DNA of 64,000 bases from Endothia cerciana (Eukaryota > Ascomycota > Sordariomycetes > Diaporthales > Cryphonectriaceae). The stretch lies in assembly GCA_026119935.1 (NCBI GenBank), contig JALRMH010000002.1, positions 992,001-1,056,000 of the forward strand, given 5' to 3'. A program made the position numbers and the translations under genes. Of the stretch, positions 35,916 through 46,715 are shown one piece after another. A model generated the notes under the pieces. That model was not told where the DNA came from. It searched no databases and worked only from the letters and a program-made list of their open reading frames with translations. How positions within the stretch are numbered: the stretch's first letter is position 1; each line of letters opens with the position of its first letter.

Positions 35916-36777
35916 ATGTCAATCGAAAACAACAAGGACCTTGGTAAGGCTGAAAGCGGTGCCCCGCCCTCCAACTGTCAACCCCCCCCCCCGGTCATCC
36001 AAGACCTTATCATAGATGCTGACCTTGTCTTCTCGTACAGTTCCCTCCGCCGATGTGGCCGACGGTCAGATAGGAAAGGAGCAACCAGCCCAGGTCGCTG
36101 AGGGAAACCTCAAAGACTCTGGCAAGAAGCAGAAGAAGGCCGACGACCAAGCCAAGAAACTGAAGTCAGCCAAGTCTGCTGACGCCGGTGAGGTCATCGA
36201 GAACCTCCGATCCTTTGGTAAGTCACGAGATCCCTTGCCCGCCATCTCAACATGCGCCCCCACCAATGGCACCCTGGCGCTGACCGCCGTTGCCCGTGTG
36301 CAGATCCTTTCGCCGAGGTCGACGAAGACGGAGGAGAGGGCGAAAAGAAAGCGACCAAGGCTGCTGAGAAAATCGAGATCCGTATCCAGCGTATGTATAT
36401 TGCCTACTACCCTTCTTCCCATAGAGAGTACACGTCTCCGCTGCCCACGTGCGGCTAGACCCTGCCGACTGCGGGGGATACAGAACATTACAGTCCGCTG
36501 ACAAGGCGATGGTACAGAGCGAAATGGACGCAAGACCCTGACCACCGTTACGAACATTCCCAAGAAGTGGAACCTGAAGAAGATTTGCAAGCAGGCCAAG
36601 AAACGATACAACTGCAATGGCACCGTCATCGAAGATGAGGAACACGGCCAGGTGATTCAGCTCCAGGGCGACCAGCGCAACAACATGCACGACTTCCTCT
36701 GCGGCGAGATCACCAACGACGAGAAGACCACCGGCCTTGGCTTTGACAAGGAGATGGTCAGAGTCCATGGTTTCTAA
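35916..36777 (+). CDS. SUI1: Translation initiation factor eIF1 (SUI1) with an extra exon
   Basis: Four exons, join(35916..35943,36041..36217,36304..36390,36518..36777), give 183 residues. eIF1 binds the 40S subunit near the P site and guards start-codon selection. The SUI1 domain occupies the C-terminal 110 residues, with RNGRKTLTTVTNIPKKW, the KKRYNCNGTVIEDEEHGQVIQLQGDQR core and TGLGFDKEMVRVHGF. Fungal eIF1 normally starts with a short MSIEN-type N terminus leading straight to DPFAE, giving about 110-125 residues. Here exon 2 (59 codons, Lys/Ala/Asp-rich) sits between MSIENNKDL and DPFAEVDEDG and ends in a second IENLRSF-like copy of that start. Exon 2 is flanked by phase-1 introns, so skipping it yields a 124-residue near-canonical eIF1. 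Promoter shared with TRM44. Confidence 0.88.
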
Positions 36778-37354
36778 GGGCCTTCATGTCATGTCGGCAC
36801 CTCCCTCGAACACGTTCGCGCGGGGGCAACTGGTCATGGAGATATGGCCTGTACCGATGACGAGGACGCGTCTCGTCTTCTCCCGCGGAAATGTCTCAAG
36901 ATATTGAGACTTGTTCTTGGACCGTCGAGGGCTACATGACATGATCCCACTTGCCGACCAGTGGTGATCTCGAGCTTATCGCGAAGGGGACATACCCCTT
37001 ATGGGACCGTGTCAGGAATCGAGTTTAATCAAGCCGAACGCCTGGCATGGGCAACTTCGGGCACTACGTCTTTTTGTTAATGGAAATGGAGGCATATGAG
37101 AATTTGCAGTCTCCAAGGCAATGGCAAACATTCTTTCTCCTGACATCTTGCAGAACATGACATCGCAGAGCGTGAAGTAACAGATTGTGACGCTCCTAGC
37201 GACATGCTCGCTTTAGACAGCGACCAAGGAAAATTCTACCGGTTTAGAAAGTCCACCAAAATAATATTTCCTCTGCGCGACTGGGGTATCATGAGCAAAC
37301 TGTGAACGACCTTTCCAAGCAGAAAAGATAGGGACATAGAAAGTTCCATCCTCG
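36778..37354. other. Intergenic between convergent genes
   Basis: This 0.58 kb holds the 3' regions of eIF1 and EOS1. No coding frame or RNA gene is supported. Confidence 0.45.
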
Positions 37355-38605
37355 TCAGGGTGCGACCGTAATATTCGCATACTTGGCCACCCGAACCACC
37401 ACCTCCCCACCACCTCTCAGGAACCGACAACCCAGAGCAACGAACGGCAGCTCTAGCCAGTCGGTCCTATCCCAGTGTTGTTGTATGAGCAGGGCCACCA
37501 TACTAATGTAGCTTGCCATGGAGAAGACGCTGATGGAGGTGGACGTCTCTTTGCGGATATTGATCTTGCGGTAGGTAACGTGGTACACCATGGTGAGGGT
37601 CTATAATTTTTTATTTTTTATTTATCAACATACTGGCGTGGGCAGGGAGCGGACAGGACACCACTTATACGCACACTGGTAATGATGATCCAGGTAGGCA
37701 GGAGGAGGAAAGGATCCTGCGAGCTGCCGCTCAAATGCAGCGTCCATGATTGCAGGTAGCCGTTCAGCGCAGATATGGAGACGAGGCGAAAGGCAGTCGC
37801 GGAGGGGGTATAGTTGATGAGCCTGGGGGGAGGGGAGCCAACCCGCGATCAGCAACTCTCTCCGTTTCCTGCCCTGCAAAGGAGAAAGGAGCAACGACTT
37901 ACCACCTGGACATGAGATAGTCCGTAAAGTAGAACGAAAGGTATCCCGAACACCCGCACTGTTCAGCAAGTCAGTCAAAAAAAACACCAAACCACCACCA
38001 AAAACCCACCGACTGGTCGCGTCCCGGGCGCACGATCCATGACCGATAGATTTCGAGGCGGGGACAGGATGGCGTATTACCCATATGATAGCCAGCATCA
38101 GCTCCGTCAGCAGCAGCCTCTCCTCACCCACGCCGGCGCCCCCGCACCCCGCGGTCCCGCCGCCATCGGGCGGCGCCGTCGCAAACGCGTGCAGCATAAG
38201 CAGGAACCGGATCGCGAGCGGGAAGCCGAGGACGATCGCCGGCAGGATGGACAGCAGGCGCAGGGAGAACAGGACCGGGTGCCAGCGCCTCGAGACGCCG
38301 AGGACGGCGGCCACGCGAGGCTGGAGGAAGGACGGCGCCGCTACCGGCTCGCCGTCGGGGGCGCCATTTCCGGCGGCAGGTGAGGAGGGGGCGTCCCTCG
38401 TGATGGCGGTGAGGTGGGTGCGGGTGGTCGTCTTCTCGAGTATCGCTGCGGCGGTGGTGGTGGCGGCGTATGAGGGAGGGAAGGCGGACGAGGAGGAGGA
38501 TGAGAATGAGGATGAGAATGAGGAGGAGGGCAAGGTGTTCTTGCGTCCGCGTGGTTCGGGGTGGGTGTTGGTCGACCAGGTCCGCGATCTGGTCGGGGCA
38601 GACAT
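37355..38605 (-). CDS. EOS1: Eos1-family ER membrane protein (N-glycosylation)
   Basis: Four exons, complement(join(37355..37600,37675..37822,37903..37958,38081..38605)), give 324 residues. Eos1 is an ER membrane protein linked in yeast to N-glycosylation and oxidative-stress tolerance; its biochemical activity is not known. After a 90-residue Ser/Ala/Thr-rich N terminus come the family blocks: LQPRVAAVLGVSRRWHPVLF (about 94-113), a membrane segment, LLLTELMLAIIWC, YLSFYFTDYLMSRWLINYTP, LNGYLQSWTLHLSGSSQDP, and the final helix pair ending around IQQHW. Introns are 122, 80 and 74 nt. For the third I use donor GTGCGT at 37674 because it alone keeps phase with the AATTATAG acceptor. The GTG 16 codons upstream is not a start. 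A Ser run occurs at residues 27-40. Confidence 0.85.
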
Positions 38606-40005
38606 CGCTCCCCGACGCTTCAGATCAGGGTCCGAGTCTTCAGGAGGGTCCACTTATCCGCACGACATATATGCCACCCAAGCGGTCGATTCTTCTGAGG
38701 ACTGTTCGCGTTGGTTGGGGGGGGGGGGGCGGGTAGAGGTTTGTCGGGAGATCGAGACCGGATGTCGAGATGGATGGATGGGATGTTCACCGGGAGCAGC
38801 GGGTTCGCGGCGGACGGCTCGGCTCTGGGATCGAAGCCTGGTTTCTCGAGAGCATGGCTACATAGTGAAGGGCAGACAGGGCTTTGTATTCGCACAGAGA
38901 CAGACACGCAGGCAGGCCCACCCAAAGGTCTCGTATCAACCGAACGTCGATTTTTCTGTCTTTCATGGGATAGGTTCAGGGTCGCGCGTGGTGCGTTCAA
39001 GCATTCTGGAACATGAGCGGTACCGCGTGTGGCGCTGGCCCGCCGGTGGGTTTTTTTGGGGCCCCCGGCGCCTCCCGGTTGGTGGGAGGATGAGGTCCGC
39101 ACGGGTCCGGGAAAGGCTCGTGCATGGCCAAATCACTTCCGGGTATGTACTGTACCTGCGCGGGTATTTGATGAAGAGGCCGCACCACAATAGGTAAATT
39201 TAAAGGCCACTAAGGAACTTCTTTCTTATACAAAATTATTCTGACCGGCTCGATAGCCCAGCTAGCAACCACAAAATTGAGATGATTGAAAACGGAGTAC
39301 AAGACACTTGATGAGGCAACTTGGAGCGGCAATAAACTAAGTACCCCCCGCATTTTGACGCCTTTCCTGCTCTGACTGCTCGTCAATCTCTCGTGCATCC
39401 TCTGCAGTTAATGCGCCTCCCCGAGACGAGCTTCTTTGATGATCACTGATTCAATACTTGACTAGTGTAGACTGTGCAAGGACTTCATTTGAGTTTGCGT
39501 GGCGTTTGGAAGGCCCAAAAGTCAGCGTTGGCCTCGGGGTCGTAGGTGTTGGTGTCCGCAATATAACACCTGGCTTGGAATTAACAGCTTTCGGGATCGA
39601 ATGGGATCAGTCCGACCTCTTCAAAAAATTCCAGCCGTGTTTTCTTTGGTCATTGACACCTTGTAGGCGGCATAAAACGCCAGACAGAACTTAAAAGACA
39701 GGCCACCACACCACTCTACTTACTCATTATCTCCCAGGCTGAAGCATTAATCTGGACCATTCCTTCATGGAATGAGTTGACGGCCCACCATCGCCAGCTC
39801 GTTGTGCGATGATGCCTGAGCTTTGGCTCAATAATAACATCCAGCTCTTCAGACTGGACTGCTCTGGCCCACTTGTCTCCTGGCACGTTTGGCTTACCGT
39901 CATATGCTAGCAATCCCAACTCCCCATAGCCCACAGTGGTCTTTGACCACTGAATACCTTTTGCTGCTGTTCTTGTTGAGGGCGGGCCTTAATGACCCAA
40001 AAATT
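38606..40005. other. Intergenic, EOS1 promoter and AT-rich flank
   Basis: No gene is supported in these 1.4 kb. A run of 12 G occurs near 38717-38728 within the EOS1 upstream region. From about 39190 the base composition shifts towards AT and the sequence loses all coding character, marking the start of the repeat-rich segment. Confidence 0.4.
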
Positions 40006-40057
40006 GATAAGATTGATTGGATCGATAAGATTGATAAGATTTAAAAGATAAGATAAG
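40006..40057 (+). promoter_or_regulatory. Cluster of five GATAAG motifs
   Basis: GATAAG occurs at 40006, 40024, 40033, 40047 and 40052, all on the plus strand, inside a tandem-like GATTGATAAGATT sequence. GATAAG-type sites are bound by fungal GATA factors such as the nitrogen regulators AreA/Nit2. The cluster lies 175 bases before the pseudogene at 40232. It may be a real control site or only a simple-sequence repeat with that word in it. Confidence 0.4.
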
Positions 40058-40231
40058 ATATAGATCTGCCCTTGTAAGTTAATCACCACCAGAACTGTTG
40101 GGGGCATATTGGGAATCTCGTCGATAAAACAAACAACAAACAACTGTAAGTCGATGGCGCGTTCGAAGTCGACGATAAACATTTAAAGTCCACAACAGCA
40201 TCCAAAGTCGACGACAGCATTCACAATCCCC

Positions 40232-40738
40232 ATGTCAGCTCCACCTGATTCTGCTGCTAGCACCAGCCGCACTGGTCCTGAGCACAACTCGCAGCCAGAG
40301 CCCATGGGACCTAACCTTCCCACTTACCACAATCGTCTCTTCTGTCACAAGCACTAGCGCTTCTGCGTAAATCTCAACCTCAACTTTCAGCCTGCCAAAC
40401 AGCCCTCTTTATCTGAGCTCATTTCCACGGTCCTTTGCAGAGCCCTTTTCGGCTCGCAGGACCCGAAGAGCCCCTGGGACGAGGTCGCCGTTGCACACGA
40501 GGCCAGCGCTCGCGGCCACACTCAGGCTCACGCTCAGATCGGCGGTATGGGCATGGGCAAGAGCCACATCGTCGTCCCCATTCACCCTGAAGGCCTTGCT
40601 ATCCTCGACCGCTTCGTCGATCGTGGTCACCACCTGAGTCTGATTGGCTTAGCCACTGTCTGCGGCACCGCGCTGGTCAGGTGGTTTGATGGCGGGAGCA
40701 AGGCCGTTATCGCCTGCGCTCAACGCTTGTGCTCCTAA
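40232..40738 (+). pseudogene. Single-exon unknown gene broken by one TAG
   Basis: From the ATG at 40232 the frame runs 168 codons to a TAA at 40736-40738, interrupted only by TAG at 40355-40357. Codon use on both sides is GC-rich at third positions, unlike the AT-rich surroundings, and the sense reading is smooth through the stop (FCHKH, then RFCVNLNLNFQPAK). A C-to-T change from CAG would explain the stop, as expected of cytosine deamination or RIP. I do not recognise the protein. It has a polar N terminus, a His/Ala/Gln segment (ARGHTQAHAQIGGMGMGKS), and ends with a Leu/Val-rich stretch. The island setting inside repeat-like DNA suggests a multicopy or transferred gene; readthrough or a short intron across the stop cannot be ruled out. 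Confidence 0.5.
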
Positions 40739-41505
40739 TCGCGAGGATATCCCGCGCGCCTTCTGGATATGTAAGCACAAAGACGAGCTCCTAGCTTAAA
40801 CTAGGCCTTATCCTCTTCCTTCAACTCAGACTTAAAGCTAGTCTTCAATACCTAACACCACTGGCTAACCTGATAATCCAACTAGATGCTTCTTTTCGCC
40901 CTTCTCCACACCCTCGTCCTCTGAGTCGAAAACAAGCGCAAACCAAGTACGCTACGAACCTTGAACACGCGCCATGATTCGAATAAGGAAGGAGGAGCGT
41001 TGGAAGGTGGATGGGTAGCAAGACTTGCGATCTGGTAGGGGAACTAGGCCGCATTATGGTTTTGGGGATTGTTTTTGATGATACCATCTTTCCCTTTTCT
41101 TCCACAGGGGAGAAGGGCCACAGTACCTTGCCAGGATGGGACTTGAGCATCTTTCGGCTTAGCGTTAAGCCAGCCCTGAGAATTGACCTAGTCGTCAAAA
41201 ATGCCCCGCCCTCCGTACTTGCTGCCGGCGTGCACCCTTGATTTGCCCTTCGCTGCCACAGAGTCTACACTGTCTGTAGTCCCATCTGCAACGCTGGAGA
41301 CGTAACCCAGAGCGGGCTCGGCCCACTCGTTTCCGACCCGCGTTTCTGCTTCTTCCTCAGCCGTAAGTACGGCGGCCTGGAGGGGTTTTTGACGCAAAAC
41401 CCCATTTTCCGCTTGATATATATATGCATCCACCTTACGGCGTGCATAACTAAGCTCACCGCCTAAAACATTGTTTCTTTTCTACATAGTATTGTGGACG
41501 GGTCC
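40739..41505. other. AT-rich gap, no gene
   Basis: No supported coding region. Minus-strand frames at 40845-41433 are open for 80-117 codons but have no domain. Confidence 0.35.
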
Positions 41506-42877
41506 TGTTGAATAAACGAGTGTATGAAGCTTGACTCCCTTCAGCTACAGAGCTCCTCAAGAGAGTAGGAAGGGCTATTTATGTGTAACTATTCCCAGAT
41601 TCGTCTGGATCAGGAGCTTTGCCTGATACGCCTTCTGAGACCAGACAAAACCGTCGTGGTCTGATCCTGGCCACTGAGGCCTTACAACCAACAGTCCGTC
41701 AAGACCACTGTTACAAGGGCTCGTGTGAGGGCTTGGAGGGGTCTGGTCTCATTCAACGATAATCTCTAAGGGAGGCTAAGGAGTGCTTGAGGGATCTTCC
41801 CTATACGACGCCTATGGTCTCAGACGTCGCCTATTTATACACGAAGGTCCCTTCCTGGATGCCTGAGGCATCCAGGCACAGCCACGTCCCATATGTATGT
41901 TGGTTTCTGCATTCTGTCTTGGCCCTTAACTGATAGGATGACGAGTGTCCCGTTGGTTGCGGCAGTGCTGTCCCAACGTATTCTTGGGCGTCTCCCCTCC
42001 GAGGTCGGATCTCCGTGTGACAACCACACATGACCCTTTATGGCCTCGCGAGACCAAACGGGGAGGCGAGCGAGGGAGGAGCTCTCCTAATAGAGCGTCA
42101 AGAGTGGAAAGAAAGAACCCAATGCTATACCATGACTCTGATCAGAGCATCGTCGATAGTCTCGGACCCTCGAGAGGATTGGCAAAGTGTAGAGTAGTTA
42201 GGTTGCGGATCAGGGTTTTTGAGGGGATTCTTCTTGTGAATTTCTCTCGATGTCCCCCTCTCTTTTCTACGCCGAGAGGAGAAGGCGACGGGGTTCATAT
42301 ATGTATAGGTGGGTAGCAAAGAAATTGGCACGGATGTTGAATCCTGCCTAGGATCAGATCTGGACCCCCTGGTCCCCACGACAGTATATGCATATTGTCA
42401 CACGGAAGGCTTCCGAAGGACTAAAACGCTGAATACTGCAGCGACACGTAGCCTGCAGGCCAACAGAGGCTTGACAACCAATACAGACCCGGGTCATCAA
42501 TGAAGGTACTCCCAACATGCATAATGTGGAGAGACCGGTCAAACGGTGGCTGCCTAAGGCAGCAAGAACTTCGTGTATATAACGAGACCCCTCGGGAGAC
42601 CAGAGGCTTCAGGAGGAAGGGATCTCATCAAGCCCTTAGAGTCCCTTAGCAATTATCAGTGAATTCAGACCCCAAGCCCTCTCCAAACGAGCCCTTGTTA
42701 CACATATATATACTCTTTCTTACTCTCTCTCTCTCTCTTTCTCTTTCACTTATATATACATATAGTTATTATTTCACCTATTTTACTTCACAATATATAA
42801 AAAATTCGAGCTTTGTAATATTGTTCCCGGGTTAGGGATTCTGTTAGAGCTCTATGATATCCGCCGGGCTCTGATCA
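41506..42877. mobile_element. Probable degenerate LTR-retroelement sequence
   Basis: The first 110 bases, starting TGTTGAATAAACGAGTG, match a second copy at 47207 at about three quarters of positions, including GAAGCTTGA and GGCTATTTATGTGTAACTAT. The sequence is non-coding, with CT-rich runs, a TATA-rich zone at 42710-42800, and a GGGCTCTGATCA end at 42868-42877, giving a TG...CA outline like a long terminal repeat. No reverse transcriptase, integrase or capsid reading frame is present nearby, and no target-site duplication is evident. I treat it as a solo or broken LTR-like unit whose right border is only a guess. Confidence 0.35.
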
Positions 42878-43917
42878 GAGAACTATAAAGCCACAACCAC
42901 CCACCTACCTACCCCTACTTTAGTTTTTTGAGAAATCAATGCGTTCTTCTTCTCTTATATGGGGGCCCCTATTGGCCCCTCTTGTGTAGGCTTCATTGCC
43001 ATTACTCAAGATCCGGACAGGCACTTCGTTGGCAGAGAACCTGACCGCATTGCGATCTTTCTGGCTGTGTTCTGTTCCTCTACGCCTTGGAGCTGCGGCT
43101 GGCTGTTGTGGTTAGCGCTTGCAGGTCAAGAGAGCGAGCGTCCTTCTTTTGGGGCTCCCAATGCCTTGTCACGACAGACTATAGATTCATTGTTGTCCTG
43201 GGGAGGGGCTCCACGATGCCCGTTTGCAATATAAAAAAAGTAGTTTTATAGTATATAAAAAAAAGTAGCTTTGTAATATAGAAAATAGCGACCTTGCAGT
43301 GTAGGAAAGAAAAACAAGCGGTCTCAGCAGCAGGGTTAGGGTTTTGACGCTAGACAGCTCTAGCCCTGACCCTTATGATATAAGAATAATAGTGTTATCT
43401 ATATCTTTATAATAATATTCATCTTCCAAAAATGCATAAACTGGGTCTTTGCAGTTGAGGTAAATAAATATTCAATGCTATGGTGTGGCCGTAACATACG
43501 AAAAAAGGTGTTTCAAGGGTTTTCTGTCAAACCCTCCAGACCGCCGTAGTAAGGGCCCTTATATGATTCTTCCCTGCGATCCCTTCGGAAAATGCATAAT
43601 GTTGCTGCATCTCGAATAGCGCCGGATATGATTGCCATTGTCTTTTGAAAATGCGAGGTCCCTCACATATAACAGAGCGAAGCGAGCCCTCGATTCAACA
43701 ATCGTAGTTGAACCGTCGTCCAGGTGCCAGTTCAGCCCACTGACCCTAGGGAGACAAAAGAACAGTGGAACAGGCCTAGATCAATCACCCCCGAAATCGA
43801 CGTGGCAGCCCATAACTGTGACTGCCTCGCCCTTCATTCATGCAAACCAGAGCAGGCACTCCATCCGCCCGGAGGCGCCTTGATAGCAGCTCAAAGCGAC
43901 GTGGTTGAAATCTCATC
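42878..43917. other. AT-rich remnant region
   Basis: No gene. Words from the LTR-like unit recur in changed form at 43250-43385 (GTAGCTTTGTAATATA, GGGTTAGGGTTTTGACGCTAG), suggesting an older, more decayed copy. C-to-T-rich AT runs are consistent with RIP-type mutation, which I have not measured. Confidence 0.35.
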
Positions 43918-44385
43918 ATGGGTACTGCCACACGTCTCGATACCCTTTTGACCCTCTGGCACCGACGACTCGCCCTCCAACGTCAGCTCTCCCCCCTCTG
44001 GCACCGGGCCCGACTGCGAGAAGAACTCCACGAGCGGCGCCTCGCCCTGAGACCTCTCACCAGACTAAGCGAGACCGCCGACGTCTTCTTCTGCATCAGC
44101 CGTGCGGCACACGACGGCTTGCCGGTCTGCAGGAGGCCACCTCTTGTCTTGGGTCGCACGGGGCTAGTCTATGCTTACATGGTCATGAAATACTCATCCC
44201 GTTGGGCATTCTACCGAACAGCGGCACTCCTGAGTGGCGCCCCAAGTGCTGCTGCGGTCAGCGAGGTGGTCAACCCAGGCAGGGACAGCAAGCTGGATGA
44301 GGTGGCAGCCAGGCACGGCATCGATGAGGTGATGTTCCGGAAAATAGGAAGATCAATGAGGTGGGTGTGGCCGCTACTGCCATAG
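43918..44385 (+). CDS. Conserved-looking hypothetical protein, 155 residues
   Basis: A single exon from ATG 43918 to TAG. The protein is rich in Arg, Leu and Trp, begins TRLDTLLTLWHRRLALQRQL, and reads like a small helical protein without signal peptide. A moderately hydrophobic patch lies around residues 80-105 (GLVYAYMVMKYSSRWAFYRTAALL). It ends HGIDEVMFRKIGRSMRWVWPLLP, a compact, well-formed C terminus. I have the impression that similar short proteins occur in other filamentous ascomycetes, but I can assign no function. It precedes the fusion-enzyme gene in the same direction by 272 bases. That gap holds an (AT)n tract at 44563-44580. Confidence 0.65.
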   Translation: MGTATRLDTLLTLWHRRLALQRQLSPLWHRARLREELHERRLALRPLTRLSETADVFFCISRAAHDGLPVCRRPPLVLGRTGLVYAYMVMKYSSRWAFYRTAALLSGAPSAAAVSEVVNPGRDSKLDEVAARHGIDEVMFRKIGRSMRWVWPLLP

Positions 44386-44657
44386 CTGCGACCTCCTGGA
44401 TTACAGCTGGTAGGCCTCCCGCATAACGCAGCATCCCTGGGTGGGGGGTGTGAAGCATGGGCAGTCATTTGTCGGAAACACTGCTTTTGCACTTCTTGCC
44501 CGGCAATCGGGAAAGAGGGTGGTGTATGGCCCTCCCTGATCTCTCTTTCTGCCAAATATTATGTATATATATATATATATAACACAAACACCACCATCAC
44601 CTTATATTCATCATCATCAGCCTCACGACCTCCCAGGACTCTACACATACCAAGACC

Positions 44658-46715
44658 ATGGCTGCTCTCGCAAGACAGTCTGCGCCCCTCGAGGTCCATA
44701 GTGGCAGACCGATCGTCATTGGCATCTATGGTGTGCCTGGTTCGGGCAAATCATTCCTCCTCAGCAAGCTTGAGATGGTTCTCAATGATGAGTCGGGGCA
44801 ATTCAGCTTCTATGAAGGCTCACACGTCATTTCGGAGCTCGTCTCCGGTGGGCTCGAGGCTTTCCAGGAGCTCCCGGAGGCCGACAAGGCAGTCTATCGC
44901 CAGCGAGCCATCATCAAGATCAGAGACTCTGCGGCCTCTGGGAATCCCGCCATCGTCACAGGACACTGGATGTTCTGGTCTGAGGGCGAGGAACAGCACC
45001 ATGTATACACCCAACACGATCTTGAGGTCTATACTCACATCCTATATCTCGACATCCCCACAGACATCATCATTCAACGCAGGCAGGGGGATCTGGCAAG
45101 ATCGCGTGAGCCTGTGTCGACGGAGCACATCCGCAGGTGGCAATGCGAAGAAAAGGCCCAACTTCGCCGCATGTGCCACGAGCATGGGATTCTGTTCTCG
45201 ACGGTGGGCACGACCCGATCGTCGGAGACGGAGGCGGAAGCCTTGACCCTTATACGAGGCTTTGCCAAACAAACCGAGGAGTCTAATCTTCGCCTGGCCA
45301 AAGCGATCCTGCACGACTCGCTCGAGCACGGTGCGCGAGCTATGGAGACGGTGCTGGTTCTTGATGGCGACAGGACACTGATCGCAGAGGACACTGGCAC
45401 GTTATTCTGGAGAGCCATCGCCCACAACCGAGGGCCGAGCGAGGATGCCGATCCCCTGAGAACATTGTTCAGCGGACCACTTGGGTACTCCTTCCTTGCC
45501 TTCTGCCAGGCGAATTTGCTATACGAAGAAGCGAGCCGCAACTTCGACTTCGAAAAGATCTGCGATAGAGTAGGGGCACAAGCATATCTACATCCGGAGT
45601 TCCTGCGGCTCCTCGAGCAGGTGGAAAGATCACAACATGCACGTGCGGTCGTCATCACCTGTGGGCTCGCTGCTGTCTGGGAGAATATTATAAGACGTGC
45701 GGGGCTGACCCAATGCGCAGTGGTCGGCGGCGGACCCAACGGTGACAAAACGGTCGTGGTGACAGCTCAGGTGAAAGCCGCCTTGGTCGGCTACGTCCAG
45801 GATGTACTCCAGTGTCACGTGCTCGCATTTGGTGACAGTATCCTGGACATTCCCATGTTGTCTAGGGCCGACGAGGCCTTCATCGTGGTTGGTGAGGAGC
45901 ATGCGAGGTCCAAGACCATGGAATCAGCACTGATGGGTGCCATCGACAGTGGCGGTCTCCGCGCGCAGCAGATTTTGTTGCCCCACAACGTGCCACCGCG
46001 CCTGGACAACCACAAGCTACCGATCGTGGATATCACGAGGCCCGAATTCGCTGATGCAGTCTTCGGCAGTCGAGCCCCGAGATTTGGTCCTCGAGTCATC
46101 CACTCCTCATACAAGAATGCTGCCAAGCTTCTCATGACGCCAACTCGCGACGCTGCGGTCGCTGGGCCAGCCCTCAGGGAGGCCCACCGCCGCGTCGGAT
46201 GGTATCTAGGAACCACGTTTCTCGGGGACCTGCTTGGCGTTGAGGAGTATCTCATCCCCCATGTGCAGGGTCACCCCACCAATGGATATCGACTTGCTGG
46301 CGAGCACCAGGTACTGATCGTCGCATTGATGCGTGGTGGTGAACCTATGGCCTTCGGCGTCAGCGATGTCTTCCCGCTCGCCAGGTTCATTCATGCTAAG
46401 GGACCTGAAGACATCCCGCAGCATCTCGCGGAAGATCTACGTGCTGTTATACTTGTTGACTCGGTGATCAACAGCGGGAAGACGGCTCTGGAGTTCATCC
46501 AGCTTATCCGTGGCACACATACTGGTCTGCGTATCGTGCTAGTCGCCGGCGTCACTCAGTCCAAGGCCGTCACTGGGAATGGGCCGCTTGCGCAGGCACT
46601 CGCTCAGGATACCATCCTTCATCTTGTCACCCTCCGTCTCTCGAGCAACAAGTACACCGGAAGGGGCACCACCGATACGGGCAACCGCTTGTTCAACACC
46701 ACCCATTTGTCTTGA
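44658..46715 (+). CDS. Fusion of P-loop kinase, HAD phosphatase and uracil-phosphoribosyltransferase-like domains
   Basis: A single exon of 685 residues. Domain 1 (about 15-215) is a P-loop kinase-like ATPase with Walker A GVPGSGKS at 25-32. Domain 2 (about 225-425) is a HAD hydrolase with DGDRT at 236-240 (nucleophile Asp236, acid/base Asp238) and AFGDSILDIPM around Asp393. Domain 3 (about 480-685) is a phosphoribosyltransferase of the uracil type, with LMRGGEPMAFG and the PRPP-loop-like VDSVINSGKT near 600-609. All three cores look intact. I infer a role in nucleotide or nucleobase salvage or repair, with the cytosol as default; which substrates pass between domains is not visible. The first ATG in the frame is used, after a leader with CACCATCACC. 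No introns. Confidence 0.85.
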   Translation: MAALARQSAPLEVHSGRPIVIGIYGVPGSGKSFLLSKLEMVLNDESGQFSFYEGSHVISELVSGGLEAFQELPEADKAVYRQRAIIKIRDSAASGNPAIVTGHWMFWSEGEEQHHVYTQHDLEVYTHILYLDIPTDIIIQRRQGDLARSREPVSTEHIRRWQCEEKAQLRRMCHEHGILFSTVGTTRSSETEAEALTLIRGFAKQTEESNLRLAKAILHDSLEHGARAMETVLVLDGDRTLIAEDTGTLFWRAIAHNRGPSEDADPLRTLFSGPLGYSFLAFCQANLLYEEASRNFDFEKICDRVGAQAYLHPEFLRLLEQVERSQHARAVVITCGLAAVWENIIRRAGLTQCAVVGGGPNGDKTVVVTAQVKAALVGYVQDVLQCHVLAFGDSILDIPMLSRADEAFIVVGEEHARSKTMESALMGAIDSGGLRAQQILLPHNVPPRLDNHKLPIVDITRPEFADAVFGSRAPRFGPRVIHSSYKNAAKLLMTPTRDAAVAGPALREAHRRVGWYLGTTFLGDLLGVEEYLIPHVQGHPTNGYRLAGEHQVLIVALMRGGEPMAFGVSDVFPLARFIHAKGPEDIPQHLAEDLRAVILVDSVINSGKTALEFIQLIRGTHTGLRIVLVAGVTQSKAVTGNGPLAQALAQDTILHLVTLRLSSNKYTGRGTTDTGNRLFNTTHLS

